DNA of 10,028 bases from Euperipatoides rowelli (GCA_003024985.2 PXIH01S0024445.1); one strand, 5' to 3'. Shown: positions 1 through 7,221, counted from the first letter of the stretch. The notes: generated by a model not told the origin, from the letters alone. Program-made: numbers and translations.

Positions 1-797
1 TATAGACCAACAATACTGACTCAAGTTCCATTGTAGTGCTCTGGTGCATGTTCTATGCTATCGGAGTTAGCCACAGCTTGTGTGGTCGGTTTGTTGATAT
101 ATTTGGAGATCTTGGAAGAGTTTTCATTGTTCAATAAAATATAGACCAACAATGTGACTCAAGTTCCATTGTAGTGCTCTGGTGCATGTTCTATGCTATC
201 GTAGTTAGCCACACCTTGTGTGGTCGGTTTGTTGTTATATTTGGAGATCTTGGAAGAGTTTTCATTGTTCAATAAAATATAGCACTAACAATGTCACTCA
301 AGTTCCATTGTAGCACTCTGGTGCATGTTCTATGCTATCGGAGTTAGCCACAGCTTGTGTGGTCAGTTTGTTGTTATATTTGGAGATCATGGTAGAGTTT
401 TCATTGTTCAATAAAATATGGCACTAACAATGTGACTTAAGTTCCTTTGTAGCACTCTGGTGCATGTTCTCTGCTATCGGAGTTAGCCACAGCTTGTGTG
501 GTCGGTTTCTTGTCATATTTTGAGATCTTTGAAGAGTTTTCATTGTTCAATACAATATTGACTCAAGTTCAATTGTAGCGCTCTGGTGCATGTTCTATGC
601 TATCGGAGTTAGCCACAGCTTGTGCGGTCAGTTTGTTGTCATGTTTGGAGATGTTGGAAGAGTTTTCATTGTTCAATAAAATATAGACCAACAATGCTGA
701 CTCAAGTTCCATTGTAGCTCACTGGTGCATGTTCTATGCTATTGGAGTTAGCCACTGCTTGTGCGGTCAATTTATTCGTATATTTGAAAACATTGAA
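1..797. repeat. Tandem array of ~139-bp units (satellite-like), truncated by the window's left edge
   Basis: Six head-to-tail copies are visible. Taking the TATAG/TATGG/TATTG start as the boundary, units run 1-139, 140-277, 278-416, 417-555, 556-681 and 682 to about 797. The fifth lacks about 13 bp after its start. The sixth matches well to about 760 and then decays into unique sequence. Each unit holds the conserved blocks ACTCAAGTTC, TGGTGCATGTTCT, GAGTTAGCCAC and GTTTTCATTGTTCAATA. Units 1, 2 and 6 share the variant AGACCAACAAT, while units 3 and 4 share GGCACTAACAAT or AGCACTAACAAT, so two sub-types exist. A short hairpin, CCACA-GCTTG-TGTGG, recurs at 71-85, 348-362 and 487-501, and as CCACAC-CTT-GTGTGG at 209-223. 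The 72-codon frame that starts in the last unit (729-947) has no coding character. This may be a true satellite or the central tandem repeats of a larger element; the window does not decide. Confidence 0.95.
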
Positions 798-1297
798 TTG
801 AAAAGAAACCCAAAGAAAAATGTGCATATCTTATTTTATCAACAAAGTTTTTTTTTTATTTTACTTGTATTAGGGAGAGTGATGCATCTGCATTTTACCT
901 TAAAGCAATTTTGTCTCATTTACTATTATAAGTTTAGTTTGGCGTAGCCTTTAATTTATTTAAAGAAAAATACAACATATATACAGTACATATACAGATA
1001 TATTTTATACTCCTCAACAAGCCCAAATTTTTTTCACAGTAGCCTACATAAAATATATGGTGTTGCTATATGTTCAATGTCAATTGTAATAATTTGAAAG
1101 AATTGATAGTTTCATAGTTTTAGCCTTCATTCAAAATATACAGGCAACAGAAGACAGATATTTTTTTAATATAGTTTTATCTTGAATTGAAATTTGATTA
1201 AATTTCTTATTACTATTATTTTTAATTTTAAGTACAATATTTGTAAATTATATTTTTATAATTATGATTATTTTTAAGTAGCTAGTATTTGAATTAA
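798..1297. other. AT-rich stretch without recognisable gene
   Basis: This is very AT-rich DNA with poly-T and poly-A runs and many stops in all frames. I see no coding segment, RNA gene or transposon end. It begins where the last tandem unit fades out. Confidence 0.6.
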
Positions 1298-1475
1298 TTG
1301 ATGCCTGCATTTTTTTGTATCCTAGTACTCCTCGATGTGTTACAATTGCCAGGAATATTACCTCTGTGGACTACTACTCCATCTATCAAACTTGATCATT
1401 ATAAAAAATCAGGTGTGTCCTCTTTCAAGATTTGGTTTCCATTCGGTGGCGGGCACAAAACTTATTTCAGAAACA
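1298..1475 (+). other. Unidentified less AT-rich patch, possibly a decayed coding fragment
   Basis: Base composition rises relative to the flanks and two plus-strand frames stay open across most of the patch. One frame contains LLDVLQLPGILPLWTTTPSI (from about 1327). Its LP...W-T-T-P pattern recalls, from memory only, the segment before the first catalytic block of piggyBac transposases, where LP...YWST-P is common. An alternative reading is a small exon: a pyrimidine tract ending in CAG-like CTAG at about 1325 and a CAG|GTGTGT donor-like site near 1411. Neither reading is supported by a second line of evidence, and two overlapping open frames in about 200 bp can arise by chance. Confidence 0.2.
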
Positions 1476-1540
1476 TATTGTTTTTTGTGTTTTCTATGCC
1501 AAGTGATTTATTTATTTATTTGGTTATGCAATGATTAGTA

Positions 1541-2340
1541 AGTTGGAGAACAGCAAATAAAAACTTAGTGTTTTTTTTTTTAGTAGTGCCTACAATTTAT
1601 TTTATTTCAAGTCTTAGAAAATAACAGCTGAATTCACAATCATAGTTTACTAAGCGTGATATATGTGGCAGAGAGTGATCAAGTAGAAAGCAAAAATGAA
1701 ATTTGCAATGATTCACACTAAAGCTTTCCTGCACTTTATGAGAAACTTTACCTTATAGTGAAACATTTTATGCATTATGACGGTCTCCCAAGTAGAGATG
1801 CCCGTGCGGCCGTTCCTCACAATGAGCCGCATGGATATCGAAGCCAGTTAGTCCACCATAAATAAAGTTGTCAATATAGACATAATATAAATGTAAGACT
1901 TTAGCCAAGTAATTTTGCTAACATTATTTATTCCGCTAACAAGTAACATAATAAAATAAACATAAACCCGTAAATAAAGATAGGCTATATCAGCCGGGTT
2001 TCACACTCTTTGATATAGCTCTCACCAAATCAATCCACATATAACATCCCCTGGTTATTATGAGATGCCATTCCAAGGAAGTGACACAAAAATTGTGTGT
2101 GTGTCATTAAAGAAAACACACGCATACAAATAAAACCTTACAAATAATTTAAATGTTAATGAATCAGATGTGTAGTCAATTAACTGTTTCATGTGTGCTG
2201 TCCACAAGTCCACAGCTAAGAAGGTGATCAGTCTGCTTAACACAATATGATAAGGAAGTAAACAGCACATAAACAAAAGTTAGCAAGATCTTCTCATGGA
2301 GAACAAGAACATAAATACAAGATAAAGAATTATTTGTATA
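1541..2340. other. Mostly AT-rich DNA with a short GC-rich patch at about 1781-1855
   Basis: No gene is recognised. At 1781-1855 a patch with GCCCGTGCGGCCG stands out against the AT-rich flanks, and one plus frame from an ATG at about 1771 runs about 30 codons before a stop. I cannot assign it; it could be a relic of a mobile element or of a gene. A short GT run (TGTGTGTGTGT) lies near 2095-2105. Minus-strand frames in 2058-2364 look like random open stretches. Confidence 0.5.
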
Positions 2341-2348
2341 GCATACAC
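2341..2348. repeat. Left 8-bp target-site duplication of the hAT element
   Basis: GCATACAC sits directly before the element's first base and is repeated exactly after its last base (2913-2920). Eight-base duplications are diagnostic of hAT transposons. The central TA (positions 4-5) fits the nnnTAnnn preference described for the Buster branch better than the nTnnnnAn preference of the Ac branch. Confidence 0.93.
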
Positions 2349-2362
2349 CAGGGGTGCCCAAC
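2349..2362 (+). repeat. Left terminal inverted repeat of the hAT element
   Basis: CAGGGGTGCCCAAC matches the reverse complement of 2899-2912 at all 14 positions. The CAG start is typical of hAT termini. Confidence 0.93.
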
Positions 2363-2371
2363 ACGTAGCTC

Positions 2372-2391
2372 GCGAGCCACGTGTGGCTCGC
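2372..2391. repeat. Subterminal palindrome in the hAT left end
   Basis: The two 9-bp arms GCGAGCCAC and GTGGCTCGC are perfect complements around a GT spacer. The right arm recurs at 2848-2856 near the other end. This is a likely transposase-binding repeat, or it could extrude as a hairpin; the function is inferred. Confidence 0.75.
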
Positions 2392-2898
2392 ACCACCTGC
2401 TGATGTGGCTCCTTCATCAGAAATAAGCCAATCATAGGTTGGCTTTCATTCTATTCACTTCTATGTAACTTTTTCAATTTATTAAACTGCAATTACTAGG
2501 GACAACCTCGCTGGACTATAGTCTGTTGTTGTCCGTCATATTTGTATTTGTATAATTTGTTTTTTGTTTTTTTAATTTATTAACTGCATTATTACAATTA
2601 CATGTACCAAGAATAAAAATGAAACTCATTTTGTTACATTATTGTTGAAATTATTGAACTGCAATATTATTTAGGAGGAATGGAAGGACTGAGGAGTTGT
2701 GGGGGCAGACACTAGTACGATGTGGTCTGCGTGCACTCGCAGCGACTCCAAGTGACTGTCGCCGTAATTTCAGCGAACCAATGATCGCTGCACAACAAAG
2801 GCATTATAGGTTGAAATATATGTATATTAACAGTGCAAAATATATGTGTGGCTCGCATAAAAATTTCAAATTCTAAATTGGCTTGATTCATTTTAAAG

Positions 2899-2912
2899 GT
2901 TGGGCACCCCTG
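2899..2912 (-). repeat. Right terminal inverted repeat of the hAT element
   Basis: GTTGGGCACCCCTG is the exact reverse complement of the left end (2349-2362). Confidence 0.93.
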
Positions 2913-2920
2913 GCATACAC
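2913..2920. repeat. Right 8-bp target-site duplication of the hAT element
   Basis: GCATACAC is identical to 2341-2348. Removing the element plus one copy would restore a continuous empty site within AT-rich flanking DNA. Confidence 0.93.
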
Positions 2921-3249
2921 CATGCTTCTTATCTAAGATATTTGTTTTCTCTTTCAAAAAAAAAAAACATTTTTGTACTAAGTTGAATGAGAAGAGTTGA
3001 GTCAGGTAATCAATTAGTGGATTTATCAGTACAGAAATTTCTCTTGACTTGGCTTCTTTCATGAACAGCATTAAATATAAAAGCTTTATGACCGCCTGTT
3101 CTTTCAATTAAAAGCTGCACTTTGGTGTTTCAGATAGTTTGTCATGGTATTAAAATTATTTTCCTCGGACTTTGTTTACAATAAAAGAGTTAAATGGCCC
3201 ACTTCTGCTGACTATTCTAAAACTATGGCCTCCTTTTTTAATCAGTTAT
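2921..3249. other. AT-rich gap between the hAT element and the Gypsy relic
   Basis: No gene is seen. If the Gypsy copy once had a 3' untranslated region and long terminal repeat, they should lie here or further left, but I find no matching repeat beyond 6360. A 131-codon minus-strand frame (2712-3107) crosses the hAT border and is not a gene. Confidence 0.5.
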
Positions 3250-3694
3250 GCATTGTTAATCTATTTATTTGATCAATATGCTATTGGAACACCTTTCCGT
3301 TTTCCAATTTGATTTATACAAACATAACATTTTAATTGCCCTCCTCCCTGGCAACCATTTTGGTTTTCCTGTAGTGTAATTTTGTACTGCTATAGTATTC
3401 CCATATTTTTTATAGTCTATTTCCTTAGTTTTGGATGAATCCTGTGACTTCGCTGTGTATCTTATTCATCAAACATTCCAGTGGTTTACCAGTTGTTGCC
3501 CTAGGTGTAAGTTTGCAATGCAAACAATATTCTTGGAAGTGTTGTCTCCCTTTTTCAATGTCTGAATCATTCTCTTTGCCATTTCATTTGTAACAGGATA
3601 GATTGGTTCTGTGCATATGTTAATCTCAGGGACTATCCTTTTTTTTTTCTGCATTAATGGATACCAACACATCAAGCACCTATAACCTATATGT

Positions 3695-3698
3695 TCAA
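3695..3698. repeat. Left target-site copy of the TTAA element (mutated to TCAA)
   Basis: TCAA here pairs with TTAA at 4370-4373. A single T-to-C change from TTAA explains the difference, as expected for an old insertion. Confidence 0.65.
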
Positions 3699-3820
3699 CA
3701 CGTTCACTGTGGAAGCTAATTTGAAATACTCCGCTATATGCAGAATAGTTTTTTCATATAAAATGCATTTAGATATTATATCTTAATTATTATGAAATGT
3801 GGTGTAATTTTTAGGCTGCG

Positions 3821-3836
3821 TCTCAGATCTGAGTCA
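3821..3836. repeat. Internal motif copy 1 of the TTAA element
   Basis: TCTCAGATCTGAGTCA contains the perfect palindrome CTCAGATCTGAG. It is the most symmetric of four related copies and may be a protein-binding repeat of the element; the role is inferred. Confidence 0.65.
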
Positions 3837-3879
3837 GTCGCATGCATATTGCTAATATTTTTATTACTGTGTGCGGAAA

Positions 3880-3896
3880 GACTCTGATCCAAGTCA
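3880..3896. repeat. Internal motif copy 2 of the TTAA element
   Basis: GACTCTGATCCAAGTCA is a diverged copy of the same 17-bp motif, about 45 bp inward of copy 1. Confidence 0.6.
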
Positions 3897-4295
3897 CACA
3901 TTTATGCAAATTATTATGACAAAAACTTCTATTTTTTTATCAGGAATTTATAATATATAAACAGAAATGATTTCCAACAAACAGATTTTTTTTATGATTA
4001 TTTTTCTAAATTACGCTTGTATTTACTATATGTACAAATAATACGTTAAATATTTCAAAATCTAACAGATAGAAATAACCTTAAATAGTATTTGTGTTCT
4101 ATTTTTTCTCAGCAATCTTATTAAATAAAGAAAAGAAAATTCCAACAAATATCACTATGACCTCAAAACTAAAGAAAATTTCAAGCGATCCAGAAATATG
4201 TTTTTTTATTTCCTATTTTATGTGCCTAAATGATAAAAATATGTTTAACACTGTTGCCCAATTCATATTTGCATTTTGAAGCTTGTAACACAATG

Positions 4296-4312
4296 GACTC
4301 AGATTCAAGTCA
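4296..4312. repeat. Internal motif copy 3 of the TTAA element
   Basis: GACTCAGATTCAAGTCA lies near the right end; its downstream CAGCATATTG resembles the GCATGCATATTG that follows copy 1. Confidence 0.65.
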
Positions 4313-4337
4313 TCAGCATATTGTAAAAGTTTGCGTT

Positions 4338-4354
4338 GACTCGGATTTGAGTCA
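4338..4354. repeat. Internal motif copy 4 of the TTAA element
   Basis: GACTCGGATTTGAGTCA lies 4 bp from the right terminal inverted repeat, about 25 bp beyond copy 3. Confidence 0.65.
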
Positions 4355-4369
4355 TACGCAGTGAACGTG

Positions 4370-4373
4370 TTAA
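4370..4373. repeat. Right target-site copy (TTAA) of the TTAA element
   Basis: An intact TTAA immediately follows the right inverted repeat and continues into the integrase relic. Confidence 0.7.
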
Positions 4374-4438
4374 AAAATACTCCTTTGCATTTTTTTTGGC
4401 CACAGCAGCGACCATCATAAAATTTCCAATCTTAACCT

Positions 4439-4502
4439 CTGCCTATCTCGAATATGCATTCATTAAAATTCTGGCTACCCCGAATATGCATTCTTTCAAA
4501 AT
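4439..4502. repeat. 32-bp tandem duplication inside the integrase relic
   Basis: Two adjacent 32-bp copies (4439-4470 and 4471-4502) share CT-GCTA--C-CGAATATGCATTC and then diverge slightly (ATTAAAATT against TTTCAAAAT). The duplication lies next to the HVDF codons of the integrase core. Since 32 is not a multiple of three, it shifts the frame, so it arose after or contributed to inactivation. Confidence 0.75.
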
Positions 4503-5079
4503 CCACATGAGCTCATGGGCATGGCCAAGCTGGCTATTACAAAAATATGGTCTCTTTAGAAAAGGGGGTATTCTGTAACTCCTGGCATTTTATACATACT
4601 TGCACCATTTTTTTTTTCAATTTAGCATCCATGCCTGGCCACCACATATAACATACCTTTGTTTATACTACCCTCTGATGTGATGAATCAGTTGGATAGT
4701 GTATCCATTTCTTCATCACTACCAGTCTATTCTTTCATAACAAACAGCTTATATAGACAATATGTTAATTTTTTAATCTCAAAAAGGTTTTAAAATCTTT
4801 CCTTTTCAGCAATAGGACCAACCCTGTATCATCCAACTTTTTACAGATATCAGATCTTTTACCGTGCCTGCCCTATATGATTTGTCAACAGTGCAACATC
4901 TGATATAGCTTCCAACATCATCACATTTGCTGGGTCTAGAATTTATATTGTATAAAGCTTGTAATGGCTGTCAGCTAAACCCATCTATGTAACCTAACTT
5001 CATACCTGTTCTATATTCCAATTGGTAGTCATATCATAAGCTCTCTGCATATTGGACTATCACAACATCCTCAACAACA

Positions 5080-5340
5080 TTATTGTTGATGTCTGTTTAC
5101 TGGGATGCACCATCCCTAATAATGATTTGTAGTTAGTTATATTACAGAATAACCATCCAAAAGATACTACAAAAATTATTACAAGGCTTCCCTATCAATT
5201 TGTGCTTGTGTCCATGCCTCTGGATAGTCTTTGAACAGTATGCAATTGGTCATTCAGTGCTATTCATCATCACTTGCGCTAATATCAGCCCCACTCTATA
5301 TGATATGCATTGCACATCAATACAAGTAGTTTATGTTTTG
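5080..5340 (-). pseudogene. Remnant of Gypsy RNase H
   Basis: The segment that normally reads CDAS..GVG appears as CNAYHIEWG (CNAY at 5303-5314), so the first catalytic Asp is Asn. Downstream the same frame keeps EWPIAY, matching the family's RPIAYAS strand. AQIDREAL (5182-5205) keeps the catalytic Glu. The TDHKPL block appears as TNYKSLL (5117-5137), again Asp to Asn. Two of the acidic metal ligands are therefore lost. Neighbours on both sides are the expected reverse transcriptase and integrase. Confidence 0.88.
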
Positions 5341-5499
5341 AATTATAATGTGTCAATACTGCATCCAATATGAGAAGCTCTTTGGTCTTGAATGTTGTGT
5401 CATACTCTTTACTCTATTCTCACTTAGTTACTATGTCAGCAGTCTATGCACTGGTTCCAACATCAAGGATTTACCAGTTCAACACACAAATTATAAAAA

Positions 5500-6050
5500 C
5501 CTAAAAAAACTGTAATGCTTATTGCTAACTTAGTTCGAACTTACCACAAAAATATTTTTTTCTGCTTTCAGATGCAACTCCGACTTACTGTAATACCTCT
5601 GTTACCCTTTATGTTTTACTCGTTTCTACCTGTTATCAATACGTCATCAAGCAAAAATACTACCCTTAGAACATTTTTAAATTCAATAGATATTCACTGG
5701 TGCTCTTTCTTTACAAATGGCAGACTGCTTACTCCGAATAGCACTTTGGGTGTGTTCAGAATTAATACATCGGCAGCTATTGTACATTATCCACCTTCAT
5801 TTTCATATAGGCCTGCTGAAGATCAAATTTTGCAAAGAACCTTCTTTTTGCAACATTGTTTTATTTAGTGTTGGGGAGCGATATGTGTCTGTCTTGCATG
5901 CCAAATTTGTAATACACTACAATTCCCTCATATAGTTTAGGAACTATAGGCGTGCTCAGAATGCATATACTATCAACTCGATGGCTTCATTCGGAGTTGA
6001 TCAATCAAGCTCCTCTTTTACTTTTTTAATAAATAGTATGAATCTAGTTT
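5500..6050 (-). pseudogene. Remnant of Gypsy reverse transcriptase
   Basis: Four successive minus-strand motifs identify it: KVKEELD (6004-6024), the helix before the palm; FFAKFDLQQAYMKMKV (5792-5839), motif A with its catalytic Asp kept in FDLQQAY; FGVSSLPF (5715-5738), the LPFG-SS-P region with the leading residues disturbed; and LLDDVLITGRNE (5619-5654), motif C, where the usual Y/F-x-D-D box appears as LLDD with both metal-binding Asp kept. Stops and shifts separate these blocks, for example a stop right after KVKEELD and another after GRNE. The catalytic Asp residues survive, but the reading frame does not. Confidence 0.92.
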
Positions 6051-6199
6051 TTGCAAATAAATTAGGATCCAGCTCACACTAAATGATGACTCTTTATAAT
6101 GTTCCAAGCCATGAATGGACGTTTTTATAATTCGTTTAGTTTCTTTTAGACCACCAACAAAAATTTATAGTACATCAAATCAATTTTGGTCCACCAAGC

Positions 6200-6300
6200 T
6201 TGACCTTCACATCCCATTTACTATAACAAGTTGTGCTTTACTATTTGAGCTTTACCTTCACTGTGGCTGTTCAAAGTGTTTTCAATGTCTCCTTGACACA
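6200..6300 (-). pseudogene. Remnant of Gypsy aspartic protease (C-terminal end)
   Basis: The minus-strand peptide KAQLVIVNG (6213-6239), followed in the same frame by SLVDQN after one stop, fits the end of retropepsin domains in this family, where a hydrophobic V-strand is followed by G-(P)-SLLGR-W. The piece just before it (TATVKVKLK, about 6240-6270, another frame) fits the preceding strand. The D-T/S-G-A active-site segment should lie near 6330-6400; I see only a doubtful DT there. This sits directly upstream of the reverse transcriptase, as expected. Confidence 0.45.
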
Positions 6301-6360
6301 TTTTGAAAGTACTTGGTGAGTTTTTTTCCCCAGTAAAGTGTTCTATCTATAAGCAGCTAC

Positions 6361-6836
6361 CCCCCTGCATATTGTATCTTCTATTATTAAAAAATATTCT
6401 ATAAGTGGCTCCCTATTATCAATATCCTTCTCCCCCTTTCATATATTTGATATATATATTATCCAAAACTTATTTCATTTTGTAAAAAGTAAATTTTTGT
6501 TGCAACTGGTTGTATGATAACTAGGCCTACTAATTTCAATTTACTGCTGTTATCTTTCATACTGTGTTTAGATTTTTTCTTAAAACAGAACATTTAAAGA
6601 GTTGTAAGTTCCAAAATTAGGCGGTGAACTTTTCTTGTCTGTTTGGATTGTGTTAACTTGACATTTTAACTTCCTTTTATAATATTTATTATGTTTTTAA
6701 CATGTAATTATGATATTTATTTACTAGAATATTATTGAGCATTTTCAAAAAGATATTAAATACTGTACATTAATTTTTAAATGAACAGTCAACTCTTTTA
6801 ATTTTTATCATCATATTGGAATAATCAGGCCCCTTC
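6361..6836. other. AT-rich DNA upstream (in Gypsy sense) of pol; no gag recognised
   Basis: A gag gene would be expected here on the minus strand, but no CCHC zinc knuckle or capsid-like segment is visible. The sequence is mostly poly-T and AT runs and may be unrelated flank. Confidence 0.5.
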
Positions 6837-6840
6837 TTAA

Positions 6841-6856
6841 AGGTGTACTATCACCA
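6841..6856 (+). repeat. Candidate left terminal inverted repeat
   Basis: AGGTGTACTATCACCA is preceded by TTAA. It matches the far end at 13 of 16 positions; two of the three mismatches are transitions. Confidence 0.4.
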
Positions 6857-7176
6857 TTTTTTTTAATACATATAGAAAGAGTAACCATATAATTCATGAA
6901 TTTCTAATTTTTTTTTTAAATTTAATGTTGCAGTAATTTTATATTAATATTTTAAAAATTTGTTGACGTGTACACACCCCCTAATATAGAAAATGCAAAA
7001 GTGGTGACAACGAATGTGACATCATGTGACTTATTTAACTTGCGGCTATGGCAATTCTAAGGTTAAAATAATATAGCAGCAAAGTTTTATAAATTTAACA
7101 ATTTTTTTAAAAATACTTTTCACATTTTTTGTTAATCACATAGCTTACTAATTTGTTATTTAATATAATACTTGAA

Positions 7177-7221
7177 ATGTCACATTCTGATGATGAGAAA
7201 TGTGTAAAACCATATTTATAA
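7177..7221 (+). other. Short ATG frame MSHSDDEKCVKPYL, possible start of a lost transposase
   Basis: A 14-codon frame ends at a TAA. The acidic SDDE start followed by a P-Y-L recalls the N-termini of some invertebrate transposon proteins (remembered pattern, not checked). It lies about 340 bp inside the candidate TTAA element, a sensible place for a transposase start. No continuation is recognised downstream; only scattered short stretches before stops are seen. It may equally be a chance frame. Confidence 0.15.

Larger units (their letters stand above)
2349..2912. mobile_element. Complete non-autonomous hAT transposon (564 bp)
   Basis: The element starts CAGGGGTGCCCAAC and ends GTTGGGCACCCCTG, giving perfect 14-bp terminal inverted repeats, and is flanked by a perfect 8-bp duplication, GCATACAC. 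Inside the left end are a 10-bp palindrome, GCTCGCGAGC (2368-2377), and a 9-bp-arm inverted repeat, GCGAGCCAC-GT-GTGGCTCGC (2372-2391). The 12-mer GTGTGGCTCGCA occurs near both ends in the same orientation (2381-2392 and 2846-2857). In hAT elements such subterminal repeats are transposase-binding sites; that role is inferred here. The interior is AT-rich with no plausible transposase reading, so movement would depend on a transposase supplied elsewhere. A GC-richer block at about 2725-2795 may be left from a longer parent. Intact ends and duplication suggest fairly recent insertion. The superfamily call is firm; the Buster-type assignment rests only on the target site. Confidence 0.93.
3699..4369. 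mobile_element. Non-autonomous TTAA-type (piggyBac-like) element, 671 bp, inside the Gypsy integrase
   Basis: The ends are CACGTTCACTG (3699-3709) and its exact complement CAGTGAACGTG (4359-4369), an 11-bp terminal inverted repeat that extends to 13 with one mismatch. It is flanked by TCAA and TTAA, fitting TTAA-specific insertion (piggyBac, less likely Kolobok). Independent support comes from the host site: integrase motifs stop at one border and resume at the other. The interior has no transposase; the 61-codon frame at 4094-4279 is low-complexity and probably chance. Four copies of a 16-17-bp palindrome-like motif, GACTCnGATnnrAGTCA, lie just inside the ends: two at 3821-3836 and 3880-3896, two at 4296-4312 and 4338-4354. 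The terminal CAC rather than CCC makes the family label tentative; the element itself is well supported. Confidence 0.8.
3260..4700 (-). pseudogene. Remnant of Gypsy integrase, split by a 671-bp insertion
   Basis: The zinc-binding domain shows WWPGMDA (4624-4644) and its Cys pair CIKC (4586-4597). The core begins with HVDF (4498-4509), which keeps the first catalytic Asp. After the insertion (3699-4369), VLVSINA (3650-3670) stands where VLVSDNG is usual, so the second Asp is Ile. IYPVTNEMAKRMIQTLKK (from 3600 down to about 3550) matches the YHP-SNG-AER-VQT-K block, with the catalytic Glu as Lys (3574-3576). TTGKPLECLM follows (about 3465-3500), then the C-terminal PKWLPG (3346-3363). Two of three DDE residues are gone, and the spacing between zinc finger and core end is short, so sequence has also been deleted. 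Confidence 0.92.
3250..6360 (-). mobile_element. Degraded Ty3/Gypsy retrotransposon pol region, interrupted by a TTAA element
   Basis: Read on the minus strand, motifs occur in the canonical Ty3/Gypsy order: protease end, reverse transcriptase, RNase H, integrase zinc finger, integrase core, integrase C-terminus. They are spread over many frames separated by stops and shifts. Without the inserted 671-bp element and its extra TTAA copy, the span is about 2.4 kb, somewhat short for a full protease-to-integrase pol, so small deletions are likely. Short motifs such as KVKEELD, PKWLPG and the zinc-finger block most resemble the K02A2.6-like Gypsy elements of animals. No gag and no long terminal repeats are recognised. 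Several catalytic residues are changed (see domain entries), so the copy is dead. The plus-strand open frames across 5515-5935 are antisense shadows of the reverse transcriptase. Outer limits are approximate. Confidence 0.9.

Noticed and set aside
133-680. Repeated AATAAA hexamers at the end of most tandem units as poly-A signals
   Set aside because: They recur because the unit recurs; no transcript or upstream coding region ends there.
1-797. CRISPR-like array
   Set aside because: Units of about 139 bp follow one another without unique spacers, and the DNA is eukaryotic in character.
2712-3107. Minus-strand 131-codon open frame
   Set aside because: It crosses the precise right border of the hAT insertion, so its two halves have different origins; no recognisable domain.
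4396-4578. Plus-strand 60-codon open frame
   Set aside because: It is antisense to the integrase zinc-finger and core remnant and includes the 32-bp duplication.
5528-5545. GTTCGAAC as a tRNA-type B box of a SINE
   Set aside because: No A box lies upstream at the right distance and no poly-A or short-repeat tail follows; it lies within the Gypsy relic.
5515-5935. Plus-strand open frames of 117 and 72 codons
   Set aside because: They lie antisense to the reverse transcriptase motifs (FDLQQAY, LLDD) on the minus strand and have no coding character of their own.
2921-6836. Long terminal repeats of the Gypsy element
   Set aside because: I compared the flanks left of 3250 and right of 6360 and saw no matching TG...CA-bounded repeats; they may be lost or too diverged to see by eye.
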